13,183 bases of DNA from positions 1-13,183 of the forward strand of contig JAPKEI010000036.1 of NCBI GenBank assembly GCA_028872685.1, read 5' to 3'. Of the stretch, positions 6,390-13,183 are shown one piece after another (positions within the stretch are counted from its first letter, which is position 1; every line of letters begins with the position of its first letter). A model generated the notes under the pieces. That model worked only from the letters and a program-made list of their open reading frames with translations. It made no database searches and was not told where the DNA came from. A program made the translations under genes and the position numbers. Source of the stretch: Verrucomicrobiota bacterium (GTDB taxonomy: Bacteria; Verrucomicrobiota; Verrucomicrobiia; Limisphaerales; UBA1100).

Positions 6390-6802
6390 CGGTTGCTCTC
6401 CTTGGTTCGCAGCGAGAATTGGGTGAGCCCGTTTTTCACACAGGCATCAATCACCGCATAAGTGTCTTTGTTCACGCCGTGTTGATCGGCCCGGATGTAC
6501 ACCACCGTTTTTGGGTTGTCCGTGTGCGCCTGAATCAAGGCGGCCTCGATTTGGGCAAGATTCATCGGCTTGCGGTCAAACAGGTATTGGCCGTCGCGGC
6601 TGATTTCCACGGTTCGCACGTCGCTCCGATCGATGGCCACATCAGTGGAGCCGCCTTCGGGCAGCTCCAGCTTCATCCCCTGTTCGAGCAGCGGAGTGGC
6701 GATGACAAAAATAATCAGCAACACAAACGCGAGATCCAACATCGGCGTCACGTTCAAGTCAGCGAGGGTCACCAGCGGATTGCGTTTGGAAAAGCGCCTC
6801 AT
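6386..6802 (-). CDS. tolR: Tol-Pal motor subunit TolR (ExbD/TolR family)
   Basis: TolR is the inner-membrane partner of TolQ and uses the proton gradient to drive TolA. The 138-residue length is typical. Residues 15-37 form the single transmembrane helix with the signature DLNVTPMLDLAFVLLIIF, in which Asp23 is the conserved proton-carrying residue. The periplasmic domain includes VYIRADQHGV, a form of the family's usual motif with Asp and Tyr/Val nearby. The start overlaps the tolQ stop (ATGA), and GGAGGG lies 6 bases upstream inside tolQ, so both re-initiation and fresh initiation are possible. ExbD is the alternative name; the tolB and pal neighbours favour TolR. Confidence 0.94.
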   Translation of the reverse strand: MRRFSKRNPLVTLADLNVTPMLDLAFVLLIIFVIATPLLEQGMKLELPEGGSTDVAIDRSDVRTVEISRDGQYLFDRKPMNLAQIEAALIQAHTDNPKTVVYIRADQHGVNKDTYAVIDACVKNGLTQFSLRTKESNR

Positions 6803-7707
6803 GATTGGCCCTCCGTTTCCGGCGGCAGCAAATCCGGCTGCACATCATCAGCATCATCAAATTCCACTTTGGTTTCATCCGCCGCTGCCACCGGCTTGGG
6901 CTCCAGCTGCGGTTTGGGTTCCACTCGGATTTCCGGTTCGGCGGCCATTGTTTTGAGAGGTTCGCGCGCATTCACGGGCACGTCCTGCAAATATTCAGCC
7001 TCGATTTTGGAGGATAATTCCTGTGCAAAATTATCCATCTCCACCGTGGCCACGCGCAAATTATGCACCAACCAGTTGTAGCCAAACATCGACGGGATGG
7101 CCACGAGCAGCCCCGCCACCGTGGTTGCCAACGCAGCCGCCACGCCGGGTGCCACGGTGGTGAGTGAAGCGTTGCCCACTTGCGCGGCGCGGCTGAACAC
7201 TTCCATCACGCCCCACACCGTGCCGAGCAATCCCATAAAAGGTGCGCCGCTCACGGCGATGGCGAGCAGGATCAGGCCCGACTCCAGCGCCACGGATTCC
7301 CGTGCCACCGAGCTTTCGATTAAGCCCTTGATATGTTCCATTGATTTCAACGACACGTAACGGTGCCGGTTGCCCTCCTTGTCGCGCAACCTTTCCTCCA
7401 GAGCCATGCAGCCCTCCTGATAGACGTTGAAGAGCGGACAACCCTCCGCCGAAATGCGGCGCTCAAACATAGCGAGTACGCGTTTTTGGCCGCGAAATTC
7501 GCTGTCGAAATATCGGTTATATTTACGGGCGCGACGAAGCTGCCACGCCTTAGTGGCCATCACCGCCCAGGCACAGGTGGAAAACAGGACGAGAACGACG
7601 ATGATCGCCAATCCCGGTCCTTCCAACTGTTCCCAAACATATTGGAACGTGGGCTTGGGCACGACCGGAGCCGAGCCAGCCGCAGCTAGCAATTGTAATG
7701 TGTTCAT
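6799..7707 (-). CDS. tolQ: Tol-Pal motor subunit TolQ (MotA/TolQ/ExbB family) with acidic C-terminal tail
   Basis: TolQ forms the proton-channel pentamer of the Tol motor in the inner membrane. The 302-residue product has three hydrophobic helices (about 33-53, 145-170, 185-210). The second carries SGAPFMGLLGTVWGVMEVF and the third APGVAAALATTVAGLLVAIP; together these are the diagnostic MotA/TolQ/ExbB signature, with the polar Thr residues lining the proton path. A 60-residue hydrophilic tail (about 241-302) is rich in Pro, Glu, Asp and Lys, with a repeated EPxxxxEPKP pattern, and exceeds the usual family length of about 230. AAGGAGG lies 6 bases before the ATG. It is the first gene of the tol operon, behind a sigma70-like promoter. 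ExbB is the paralogue; context favours TolQ. Confidence 0.94.
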   Translation of the reverse strand: MNTLQLLAAAGSAPVVPKPTFQYVWEQLEGPGLAIIVVLVLFSTCAWAVMATKAWQLRRARKYNRYFDSEFRGQKRVLAMFERRISAEGCPLFNVYQEGCMALEERLRDKEGNRHRYVSLKSMEHIKGLIESSVARESVALESGLILLAIAVSGAPFMGLLGTVWGVMEVFSRAAQVGNASLTTVAPGVAAALATTVAGLLVAIPSMFGYNWLVHNLRVATVEMDNFAQELSSKIEAEYLQDVPVNAREPLKTMAAEPEIRVEPKPQLEPKPVAAADETKVEFDDADDVQPDLLPPETEGQS

Positions 7708-7713
7708 GCCTAA

Positions 7714-7720
7714 CCTCCTT
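7714..7720 (-). promoter_or_regulatory. Ribosome binding site of tolQ
   Basis: A full AAGGAGG motif stands 6 bases before the tolQ ATG at 7707. It is the longest Shine-Dalgarno match in the window and confirms the start. Confidence 0.88.
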
Positions 7721-7746
7721 GAAAAGGCAACTTCCTTGGTCCCGAT

Positions 7747-7775
7747 CCTTTACCAAAAATCCGAGTTTTTGTCAA
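7747..7775 (-). promoter_or_regulatory. Sigma70-like promoter of the tol-pal operon
   Basis: On the minus strand a perfect TTGACA -35 box (7770-7775) is followed after exactly 17 bases by TAAAGG (7747-7752), a weak -10 matching three of six consensus positions. The expected transcript start is near 7740, giving a leader of about 32 bases that holds the tolQ ribosome binding site. It lies in the 151-base gap between glgB and tolQ, where a promoter is expected. I see no terminator for glgB in the rest of that gap. Confidence 0.62.
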
Positions 7776-7858
7776 CTTTCTAGGGGTATTCCTCCAAACA
7801 CGAACAAAATGGCCCATACGCGGCGGGAGTCAAACAGAGGATATCAACAGGGTGTGAA

Positions 7859-10051
7859 TCAATCACACAAAAACACCAAACAACTCAACGGCGGCAAATT
7901 GAATTCCGCGGACCACGGTTGGCTGTGCCACGGAGTTTCCTGTGAATCGACGCCGCCGTTATTGCCGAGGTTCGCACCGCCGTAATGTTCAGAATCGCTA
8001 TTGAGCACCTCACGCCACCAACCCGCGCGCGGGAGGCCGATGCGATAGCCCGCGTGCGAGGCGTTGCCGAGATTGAGCAGCACCAACGCTTGGCGCGAGC
8101 AATCGGGAGTTTGACGCACGAAGCTGGCCACTCCGGCGGCGTGGTCTGCGTTGTCAATCCAGTAGAAGCCACCCTCCGAATAGTCGCCCGCCCACAGCGC
8201 AGGCTCGTCTCGGTAAAGATGATTGAGGTCCGCCACCCATTGCTGCAAACCGACGTGCAATTCGTTTTCTTCCAACAACTCCCACGCCACTTCGCCGTCT
8301 TCGCTCCACTCCGTGCGCTGGCCGATTTCGCCGCCCATAAAGAGAAGTGGTTTGCCGGGGAACAGCCATTGATAGCCGAAGAGCAAACGCATATTTGCAG
8401 TAAGCTCCGCGTCCGCGCCGGGCATACGGCCGATGAGCGAGCGCTTTTCGTGGACCACTTCGTCGTGCGAAAGCGGGAGCAAATAACTTTCCTGATCGCG
8501 GTACAGCGAGGCGAAGGCAAACTTATCCTGTTGCGCGGCGCGTTGCGTGGTTTTTTTTTGGAAGAACTTGAGCGTGTCGTGCATCCAACCCATATCCCAC
8601 TTAAACGTGAAGCCAAGGCCGCCGGCGCTCGTATCGCGGGTGACCCCCGGCCACGCAGTAGATTCCTCGGCCATCGTGACCACGCCGGGGAATTCGCTGT
8701 GCACCACGTGGTTGGTGTGACGCAGCAACTCCACCGCTTCGAGGTTTTGATTGCCGCCGTGGATATTCGGCGTCCACTCGCCTTTCTTGCGCGAGTAATC
8801 GAGGTACAACATCGACGCCACCGCGTCCACGCGCAAGCCGTCCACGTGAAACACATCGCACCAAAAGCGCGCGTTGGCGGCGATGAAATTCTTAACCTCG
8901 GGTCGGCCGTAATTAAACACCGCCGTACCCCAATCCGGATGCTCGCCGCGCTCGGGATCCGGATGCTCAAAAAGCGGCGTGCCATCGAAACGCATCAGCG
9001 CCCAGTCGTCCTTAGGAAAATGCGCGGGCACCCAATCGATGAATACGCCAATGCCCGCCTCGTGCAGAGCGTTGACGAGAAACTGAAAATCCTCCGGCGT
9101 ACCGTAGCGACTGCTCGGCGCGTAAAATCCCGTAACTTGATATCCCCATGAAGGATAATACGCGTGCTCGGCCACCGGCATAAATTCCACGTGCGTGAAG
9201 CCCATTTTGCACAGATAATCCACCAAGCGCGGCGCCAACTCGCAGTAGTTGTACGACTCGCCCGCCGCCTTTTTCCGCCACGAACCGAGGTGCATTTCGT
9301 AAATACTCATCGGCTGCGCGAGTGGTTCAGACTGTTCTCGCTGCGCGATCCAATCCGCGTCGGTCCACGCAAAGCGGCTGTTATCCCACACAATCGAAGC
9401 GGTCTTGGGCGCGATTTCGAAGAACAAGCCAAAGGGATCGGTCTTCTCCTGCAGCTCGCCTTCGGTGGTTAAAATTTGGAATTTATAATGACTGCCCACC
9501 CCACAACCCGGCGCGAAGAGTTCCCACACGCCCGATTGCCCCAACATCCGCATCGGATGATGCCGACCATCCCAGCCGTTGAAATCGCCCACCACGCTGA
9601 TGCGCTGCGCGTTGGGCGCCCACACCGCAAAACTCGTGCCGTGCACGCCGTCAATACAGCGCGGATGCGCACCGAGCTTTTCATAAATACGCCGCTCATC
9701 GCCACGGTTGAACAAATATAAATCGTTATCGCTGATGGTCGGCAAAAACGAAAACGCATCGCGCGTGCGCCATTGCTCACCGCTGCCCCACGTAATGGCA
9801 AGATCGTACGCGTAAATGTCGTTCTCCTCTTCCAGCATACCCTCGAACAAATCCGACTCACCCACGCGCCGCAGCGCAATGACCGGTTTGGACGGCTCGT
9901 GCACTGGCACCGCCACCACTCCCTTCGCCAGCGGCAACAGCGCACGCACCACCACGCCGCCGCCCTCCAGCTGATGCATCCCCAGCAACTCGTGTGGCGC
10001 GGCGTGCCGCCCGTGCGTGATCGCTTCAAACTCAGCTTCGGAAATAATCAT
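7859..10051 (-). CDS. glgB: 1,4-alpha-glucan branching enzyme GlgB
   Basis: GlgB makes the alpha-1,6 branches of glycogen by cutting and transferring alpha-1,4 glucan chains in the cytoplasm. The 730-residue length and layout match the bacterial type with two N-terminal carbohydrate-binding domains: an N1 region (1-100), a CBM48 domain (about 125-215, with FAVWAPNAQRISVVGDFNGW) and the GH13 catalytic barrel (about 250-600). Catalytic residues are visible: nucleophile Asp409 in GLRVDAVASMLYLDY, acid/base Glu462 in VTMAEESTAWP, and Asp530 in PLSHDEVVHEKRS. The motif YEMHLGSWR (251-259) is typical. Its ATG overlaps the coaE stop (ATGA), and there is no Shine-Dalgarno sequence, so translation is probably coupled to coaE. 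No other glycogen gene is in the window. Confidence 0.97.
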   Translation of the reverse strand: MIISEAEFEAITHGRHAAPHELLGMHQLEGGGVVVRALLPLAKGVVAVPVHEPSKPVIALRRVGESDLFEGMLEEENDIYAYDLAITWGSGEQWRTRDAFSFLPTISDNDLYLFNRGDERRIYEKLGAHPRCIDGVHGTSFAVWAPNAQRISVVGDFNGWDGRHHPMRMLGQSGVWELFAPGCGVGSHYKFQILTTEGELQEKTDPFGLFFEIAPKTASIVWDNSRFAWTDADWIAQREQSEPLAQPMSIYEMHLGSWRKKAAGESYNYCELAPRLVDYLCKMGFTHVEFMPVAEHAYYPSWGYQVTGFYAPSSRYGTPEDFQFLVNALHEAGIGVFIDWVPAHFPKDDWALMRFDGTPLFEHPDPERGEHPDWGTAVFNYGRPEVKNFIAANARFWCDVFHVDGLRVDAVASMLYLDYSRKKGEWTPNIHGGNQNLEAVELLRHTNHVVHSEFPGVVTMAEESTAWPGVTRDTSAGGLGFTFKWDMGWMHDTLKFFQKKTTQRAAQQDKFAFASLYRDQESYLLPLSHDEVVHEKRSLIGRMPGADAELTANMRLLFGYQWLFPGKPLLFMGGEIGQRTEWSEDGEVAWELLEENELHVGLQQWVADLNHLYRDEPALWAGDYSEGGFYWIDNADHAAGVASFVRQTPDCSRQALVLLNLGNASHAGYRIGLPRAGWWREVLNSDSEHYGGANLGNNGGVDSQETPWHSQPWSAEFNLPPLSCLVFLCD

Positions 10052-10635
10052 CCCGCAAAAATGCGTTGGAGTTGTTCGCGCAAGAGACTTATGTCGCCTT
10101 CAGTCCACACGACTTGATCAGCGCGCTTGATTTTTCCACTCACCTCCATTTGAGCCGCGATGCGCGCGTCGATTTGGGCATCGTCCCATTCCCGTGCGCG
10201 CAGCCGCGCGCGTTGAGTGTTGCCCGTACAGGCCACGCAAATCACCGAATCAAATTCCCCTTCAGCTCCCACCTCAAACAACAACGGAATCACCACCACA
10301 CCCAACGGAATATTATCCGCGCGCCAAGTTTCCATCTGCGCTATCCAACGCTCCCGCACGCGGGGATGAATGATGGCCTCAAGCTTCTTGCGTTCAGCAT
10401 CATTGCCAAAAATGTGCGCGGCCATTTTTCCGCGATCGAGTTTGCATTTGGCATCCAGAAATTCCGCGCCGAATGTGTCGGCAATCTCCGCCAGCGCCGG
10501 TTCGCCGACCGCCACCACTTTACGCGCGAGGTCATCGGAATCCACCACCGGCACACCCTGCTCACGGAGCAGCTTGGCCGCGGTGGATTTGCCCATCCCC
10601 ACCCCGCCGGTGATACCGATGACGCGCGTGCTCAT
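10048..10635 (-). CDS. coaE: Dephospho-CoA kinase (CoaE)
   Basis: CoaE phosphorylates the ribose 3'-OH of dephospho-CoA with ATP, the final step of coenzyme A synthesis. The 195-residue protein has the P-loop GGVGMGKST (10-18), the VDSDDLARKVV substrate-binding segment (31-41, normally D-A/S-D-x-x-A-R), AIIHPRV (88-94), and the lid-region IPLLFEVGAEGEFD (116-129). The start at 10635 is chosen because MSTRVIGITGG places the P-loop at its usual distance from the N-terminus, and the ATG forms a 4-base ATGA overlap with the metF stop; an upstream reading would add 37 residues inside metF. Near the C-terminus KRADQVVWTEGD lacks the usual Asn after the hydrophobic pair, a small deviation. No Shine-Dalgarno sequence is visible. 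Confidence 0.94.
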   Translation of the reverse strand: MSTRVIGITGGVGMGKSTAAKLLREQGVPVVDSDDLARKVVAVGEPALAEIADTFGAEFLDAKCKLDRGKMAAHIFGNDAERKKLEAIIHPRVRERWIAQMETWRADNIPLGVVVIPLLFEVGAEGEFDSVICVACTGNTQRARLRAREWDDAQIDARIAAQMEVSGKIKRADQVVWTEGDISLLREQLQRIFAG

Positions 10636-11531
10636 GAGGCGCGTGGGGCAAGGTTGAGGTTCTGCACAATTTGAACCGTCGCGCGCGATTTGTTGAGCGT
10701 ATAAAAATGCAACCCCTCTACGCCATTGGCAATGAGTTCGGCGCACTGCCGCGTGGCGTAATCGACGCCAAACTCCGCCACCGCCGCATCGTCATCACCC
10801 AATTTCGCAAGCGTTTCCGTGATCTCCGGCGTGAGCTTGGAGCCGCACATTTTGGTGAAGCGCTGAATTTGGCCACCACTCAAAATGGGAATGATGCCCG
10901 CCAAAATCGGCTGCGTCACCCCACGCGCGCGCAGATAATCGCGGAACGCATAAAAATCCGTGTTATCAAAAAATAGTTGAGTGATCACAAAATCCGCGCC
11001 GCAATCCACCTTCGCCTGCAGTCGTTGCCAATCCACCTCGCGCCCTTCCGTGCACGCAATGTGCCCCTCGGGAAACCCGGCCACACCGATGGCAAAGTCG
11101 TTGTGATCACGTACGTAGCTCACGAGTTCGTGCGAAAATTCAAAGCCGCCCTCGGGTTTCACAAAACTTTCCTGCCCCGGCGGCGGGTCGCCGCGCAGCG
11201 CGAGGATGTTGCGAATATCACGCCGATGCGCCTCATCAAGAAACCCGCCGATGTCCTCGCGCGTAGACCCCACACAAGTAAGATGCGCCATCGTGGGCAC
11301 GCCTTGATCGCGCTGGAGTGTTTCCACGATGTCGAGCGTCTTGTCCCGCGTGCTTCCGCCCGCGCCATAGGTCACGGAAAAAAACGCGGGATTGATCGCC
11401 TTAAGCCGCGGCGCAATCTTCTCAAGCAACGTTGCTTCGCCCACGGGAGTTTTCGCGGGAAAAAACTCACATGAGATAACAGGTTGGTTGGCCTCCGCAT
11501 GCTCGCGAAGAATGTCGCGAATATATCGCAT
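10632..11531 (-). CDS. metF: 5,10-methylenetetrahydrofolate reductase (MetF)
   Basis: MetF is an FAD enzyme that reduces methylene-THF to methyl-THF, the methyl donor for methionine synthesis. The 299-residue product covers the full TIM barrel. It shows SCEFFPAKT (20-28, with the catalytic Glu22), FFSVTYGAGGSTRDKT (50-65), AHLTCVG (82-88), NILALRGDPP (108-117, with Asp115 that contacts flavin), AGFPEGH (151-157), FVITQLFFD (181-189), GIIPI (212-216) and GVEGLHFYTLN (270-280). The ATG at 11531 fits the usual N-terminus. A TTG at 11567, preceded by AGGTGG, would add 12 residues and remains possible. It starts 48 bases after moaA and overlaps coaE by 4 bases. Confidence 0.95.
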   Translation of the reverse strand: MRYIRDILREHAEANQPVISCEFFPAKTPVGEATLLEKIAPRLKAINPAFFSVTYGAGGSTRDKTLDIVETLQRDQGVPTMAHLTCVGSTREDIGGFLDEAHRRDIRNILALRGDPPPGQESFVKPEGGFEFSHELVSYVRDHNDFAIGVAGFPEGHIACTEGREVDWQRLQAKVDCGADFVITQLFFDNTDFYAFRDYLRARGVTQPILAGIIPILSGGQIQRFTKMCGSKLTPEITETLAKLGDDDAAVAEFGVDYATRQCAELIANGVEGLHFYTLNKSRATVQIVQNLNLAPRAS

Positions 11532-11579
11532 CGGCGGGATAATGAAGAAAAGTAGCCCCCGCGGCAAGCCGCCACCTAT

Positions 11580-12650
11580 TTAGCCTCCAATCGCGCTCAT
11601 AGTTCGATCGGGTTGTTCGAAATCAGTTTCGCCGATATGGTGGCGGGGTTCTTTTTTTAAGACGACAGCTTGAAGCCAATCAGTGATGTCGGTGTCGGTG
11701 GCATTGCCGCGGAGGAGGGGTTTAAGGTCGTGCTCGTGGAGGCTGAAAAGGCAGGTGCGGATTTTGCCGTCGGCGGTGAGGCGGAGGCGGTTGCATTGGC
11801 CGCAGAAAGGTTCACTGACGGGGGTAATGAGGCCGATTTCGCCCTGCCCTTCTTTGCCGTCCTTGAACCGCCAGCGGGTGGCGGTGGCGGCGGCGTGTTC
11901 CATTCCGGCGGGTTCGAGATCGAAGGCGGCTTGGAGGCGGTCGCGGATTTCGCGGCCGGTAACAACGTGTTCACGTTGCCACGCGCGGCTGGAATCGAGT
12001 GGCATAAATTCGATGAAGCGCATCGTGAGCGCCTCCTCGCGCGCGAATTGGGCGAGTGCTTCGATTTCGTGATCGTTGAGGTCGCGAATGATCACGGCAT
12101 TGACTTTGACGGGTGCGAATCCCAATTCCCGCGCGCGGGTGATGGCGGTGAGTAATTCGCCGAGGCCATCGCGGCCGGTGAGTTTTTTGAAATTATCGCG
12201 GTCGAGCGAATCGAGGCTGAAGGTCACTCGGCGCAAGCCGGCGGCGCGCAGGGCTTCGGCGTGTTTATCAAAATGAAATCCGTTGGTGGTGAGGGCGAGG
12301 TCATCTATGCCTTCCAATTCGGAGAGCTGGCGCACGAGCTCGGGCACGGCGCGGCGCAGGAGAGGCTCGCCGCCGGTGAGGCGAAGCTTGGTGACGCCCA
12401 AGTCGGTGGCAATGCGGGCAACGCGGGTGATTTCTTCGTACGTGAGAAAGTGGGAGCGTGGCTTCCATTCGTGCTGAATGGGCTGCGGTGCTTCGGTGGA
12501 GTCAGTCGATTTTCGGCGATAAAAATCCGCTGCCGCTTCGGTCTCAGGAAGACAATAGAGGCAGCGGAAATTGCAACGATCGGTTATGCTAATGCGCAAG
12601 TCGCGCATATGGCGGCCTAAGCCATCGACCAATTCCTTCGATTTGCTCAC
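11580..12650 (-). CDS. moaA: GTP 3',8-cyclase (MoaA), molybdenum cofactor biosynthesis
   Basis: MoaA is a radical-SAM enzyme that converts GTP to 3',8-cyclo-7,8-dihydro-GTP, the first step towards molybdopterin. The 356-residue protein has the N-terminal radical-SAM cluster motif CNFRCLYC (Cys26, Cys30, Cys33), the LTGGEPLLR glycine motif (91-99), and a C-terminal second [4Fe-4S] motif with Cys283, Cys286 and Cys300 in FCGQCNRLRLTADGKIRTC. It ends in the Gly-Gly dipeptide that MoaA needs for activity. About 20 extra residues, rich in polar and Pro residues, lie at 38-66 between the first cluster and LTYEEI. The start is GTG, overlapping the upstream stop by 4 bases (GTGA). No other molybdenum-cofactor gene is in the window. 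Confidence 0.96.
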   Translation of the reverse strand: MSKSKELVDGLGRHMRDLRISITDRCNFRCLYCLPETEAAADFYRRKSTDSTEAPQPIQHEWKPRSHFLTYEEITRVARIATDLGVTKLRLTGGEPLLRRAVPELVRQLSELEGIDDLALTTNGFHFDKHAEALRAAGLRRVTFSLDSLDRDNFKKLTGRDGLGELLTAITRARELGFAPVKVNAVIIRDLNDHEIEALAQFAREEALTMRFIEFMPLDSSRAWQREHVVTGREIRDRLQAAFDLEPAGMEHAAATATRWRFKDGKEGQGEIGLITPVSEPFCGQCNRLRLTADGKIRTCLFSLHEHDLKPLLRGNATDTDITDWLQAVVLKKEPRHHIGETDFEQPDRTMSAIGG

Positions 12651-13183
12651 TTGTTCTCGTTGCCCGGCGCAGGCGCCTCGGGGACAGCGGGAGCTTCGGG
12701 AGCCGTTGGAACTTCCGGTGCCGCCTCGGGGGTTGCCGTGGTGGGTTCGGGTTGCTTCACCGGCTCAGGTTTCACGAGTTTGCCATCAATGTAAAGATCG
12801 CCGTCGGTCAGCTCGTAGTGGACTTTTTTGGTGTCGGCAGGCTCCGTTTTATTAGCGGCCAATTGGGAGGCATTGCGGGGGTTGTAAGTGCCGCGCGCGG
12901 CGTGCTTGCCGCCGTTGGGGCCCACACCCATCTCACGCCAACGTCGGCGGCGCGCTTCGGCGATGCGCGATTTTATGGTCTTCAATTGCTCGGCCAAAAA
13001 ATCGACGTTGTTCATGCGTTCCACCAACTTGGCTTTTTCACCTTCCAAGCGGTTTAGCTCGCGCAATAGAAACACGCGGTCGCCTTCGGCGGATTCCAGC
13101 TTGGTGGTGGTCTCGGTAATCTTATCGTTCAAGCCGGTGATCTGTGTTTGCAGCGCGCCTTTTTGCACGTTGAAATCATCCAT
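12647..13183 (-). CDS. Coiled-coil protein of unknown function with Pro/Glu/Ala-rich tail (possibly partial)
   Basis: I do not recognise this protein. The visible 178 residues start with a Met at the last three bases of the window, so the true start may lie outside. Residues about 5-80 are charged and leucine-patterned, with KLESAEGDRVFLLRELNRL and LAEQLKTIKSRIAEARRRR, and look like a coiled coil. A middle part contains GVGPNGGKHAARG and then a short compact-looking stretch, VHYELTDGDLYIDGKLV (121-137). The last 40 residues are a Pro/Glu/Ala/Thr-rich low-complexity tail. No membrane segment or signal peptide is visible in this portion. Its stop overlaps the moaA start by 4 bases (GTGA), so it is probably in the same transcript as moaA. 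Confidence 0.75.
   Translation of the reverse strand: MDDFNVQKGALQTQITGLNDKITETTTKLESAEGDRVFLLRELNRLEGEKAKLVERMNNVDFLAEQLKTIKSRIAEARRRRWREMGVGPNGGKHAARGTYNPRNASQLAANKTEPADTKKVHYELTDGDLYIDGKLVKPEPVKQPEPTTATPEAAPEVPTAPEAPAVPEAPAPGNENK

Noticed and set aside
7852..7868. Inverted repeat GTGTGA-N5-TCACAC at the glgB stop codon, resembling a CRP site or a terminator stem
   Set aside because: The spacer is 5 bases instead of the 6 of a CRP site, it lies inside and at the end of glgB far from the tol promoter, and no T-run follows it. The stem is only 6 base pairs.
7985..9151. Long plus-strand open frame (388 codons) opposite glgB
   Set aside because: GlgB on the minus strand has all catalytic motifs. 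The opposite frame is Arg/His/Ala-rich with no recognisable domain, as expected for a shadow of a GC-rich gene.
1..13183. Search for a defence island, toxin-antitoxin pair, prophage, insertion sequence, CRISPR array or biosynthetic cluster
   Set aside because: All well-supported genes are housekeeping or envelope genes in one orientation. No transposase, integrase, repeat array, terminal inverted repeats or tRNA was seen.

Overview
The window carries fourteen protein-coding genes, all on the minus strand, packed with short gaps or stop/start overlaps. There are no RNA genes, insertion sequences, CRISPR arrays or phage genes that I can see. The organism is a Gram-negative (diderm) bacterium: it has a complete Tol-Pal outer-membrane system with lipoproteins, a Tat exporter, a MEP-pathway isoprenoid gene and glycogen branching enzyme. 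Base composition is moderately GC-rich by eye. The Pal and TolA styles, the mixture of genes with and without Shine-Dalgarno sequences, and an oversized TatC lead me to suspect Verrucomicrobiota or another PVC-type lineage. That assignment is inference, because the window has no rRNA or other marker.

Read in transcription order (high to low coordinates) there are three blocks. Block 1 (13183 to 7859) is a metabolic cluster: a coiled-coil protein of unknown function that reaches the window edge, moaA (molybdopterin precursor synthesis), metF (methylene-tetrahydrofolate reductase), coaE (last step of CoA synthesis) and glgB (glycogen branching). Three of the four junctions are 4-base stop/start overlaps, so translation is probably coupled although the functions are unrelated.

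Block 2 (7775 to 2728) is the Tol-Pal operon: a sigma70-like promoter, then tolQ, tolR, tolA, tolB, a first pal, an intergenic hairpin, a second pal, and a strong intrinsic terminator. TolQ/TolR form the proton-driven inner-membrane motor, TolA spans the periplasm, and TolB and Pal sit at the outer membrane/peptidoglycan. All six genes carry a recognisable Shine-Dalgarno sequence. The two pal genes are a tandem duplication with diverged linkers.

Block 3 (2700 to 5) holds tatA, tatC and ispE. TatC is unusual: about 165 acidic, histidine-rich residues precede its conserved core, and the first periplasmic loop is much larger than normal. No tatB is present here. IspE belongs to the MEP pathway and ends at the window edge.

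I do not see a previously undescribed defence or mobile system. The best leads are the TatC architecture, the duplicated Pal with a hairpin between the copies, and the split between Shine-Dalgarno-led Tol genes and all the others. Two intergenic gaps exceed 100 bases (3436-3577 and 7708-7858), and both are described below.
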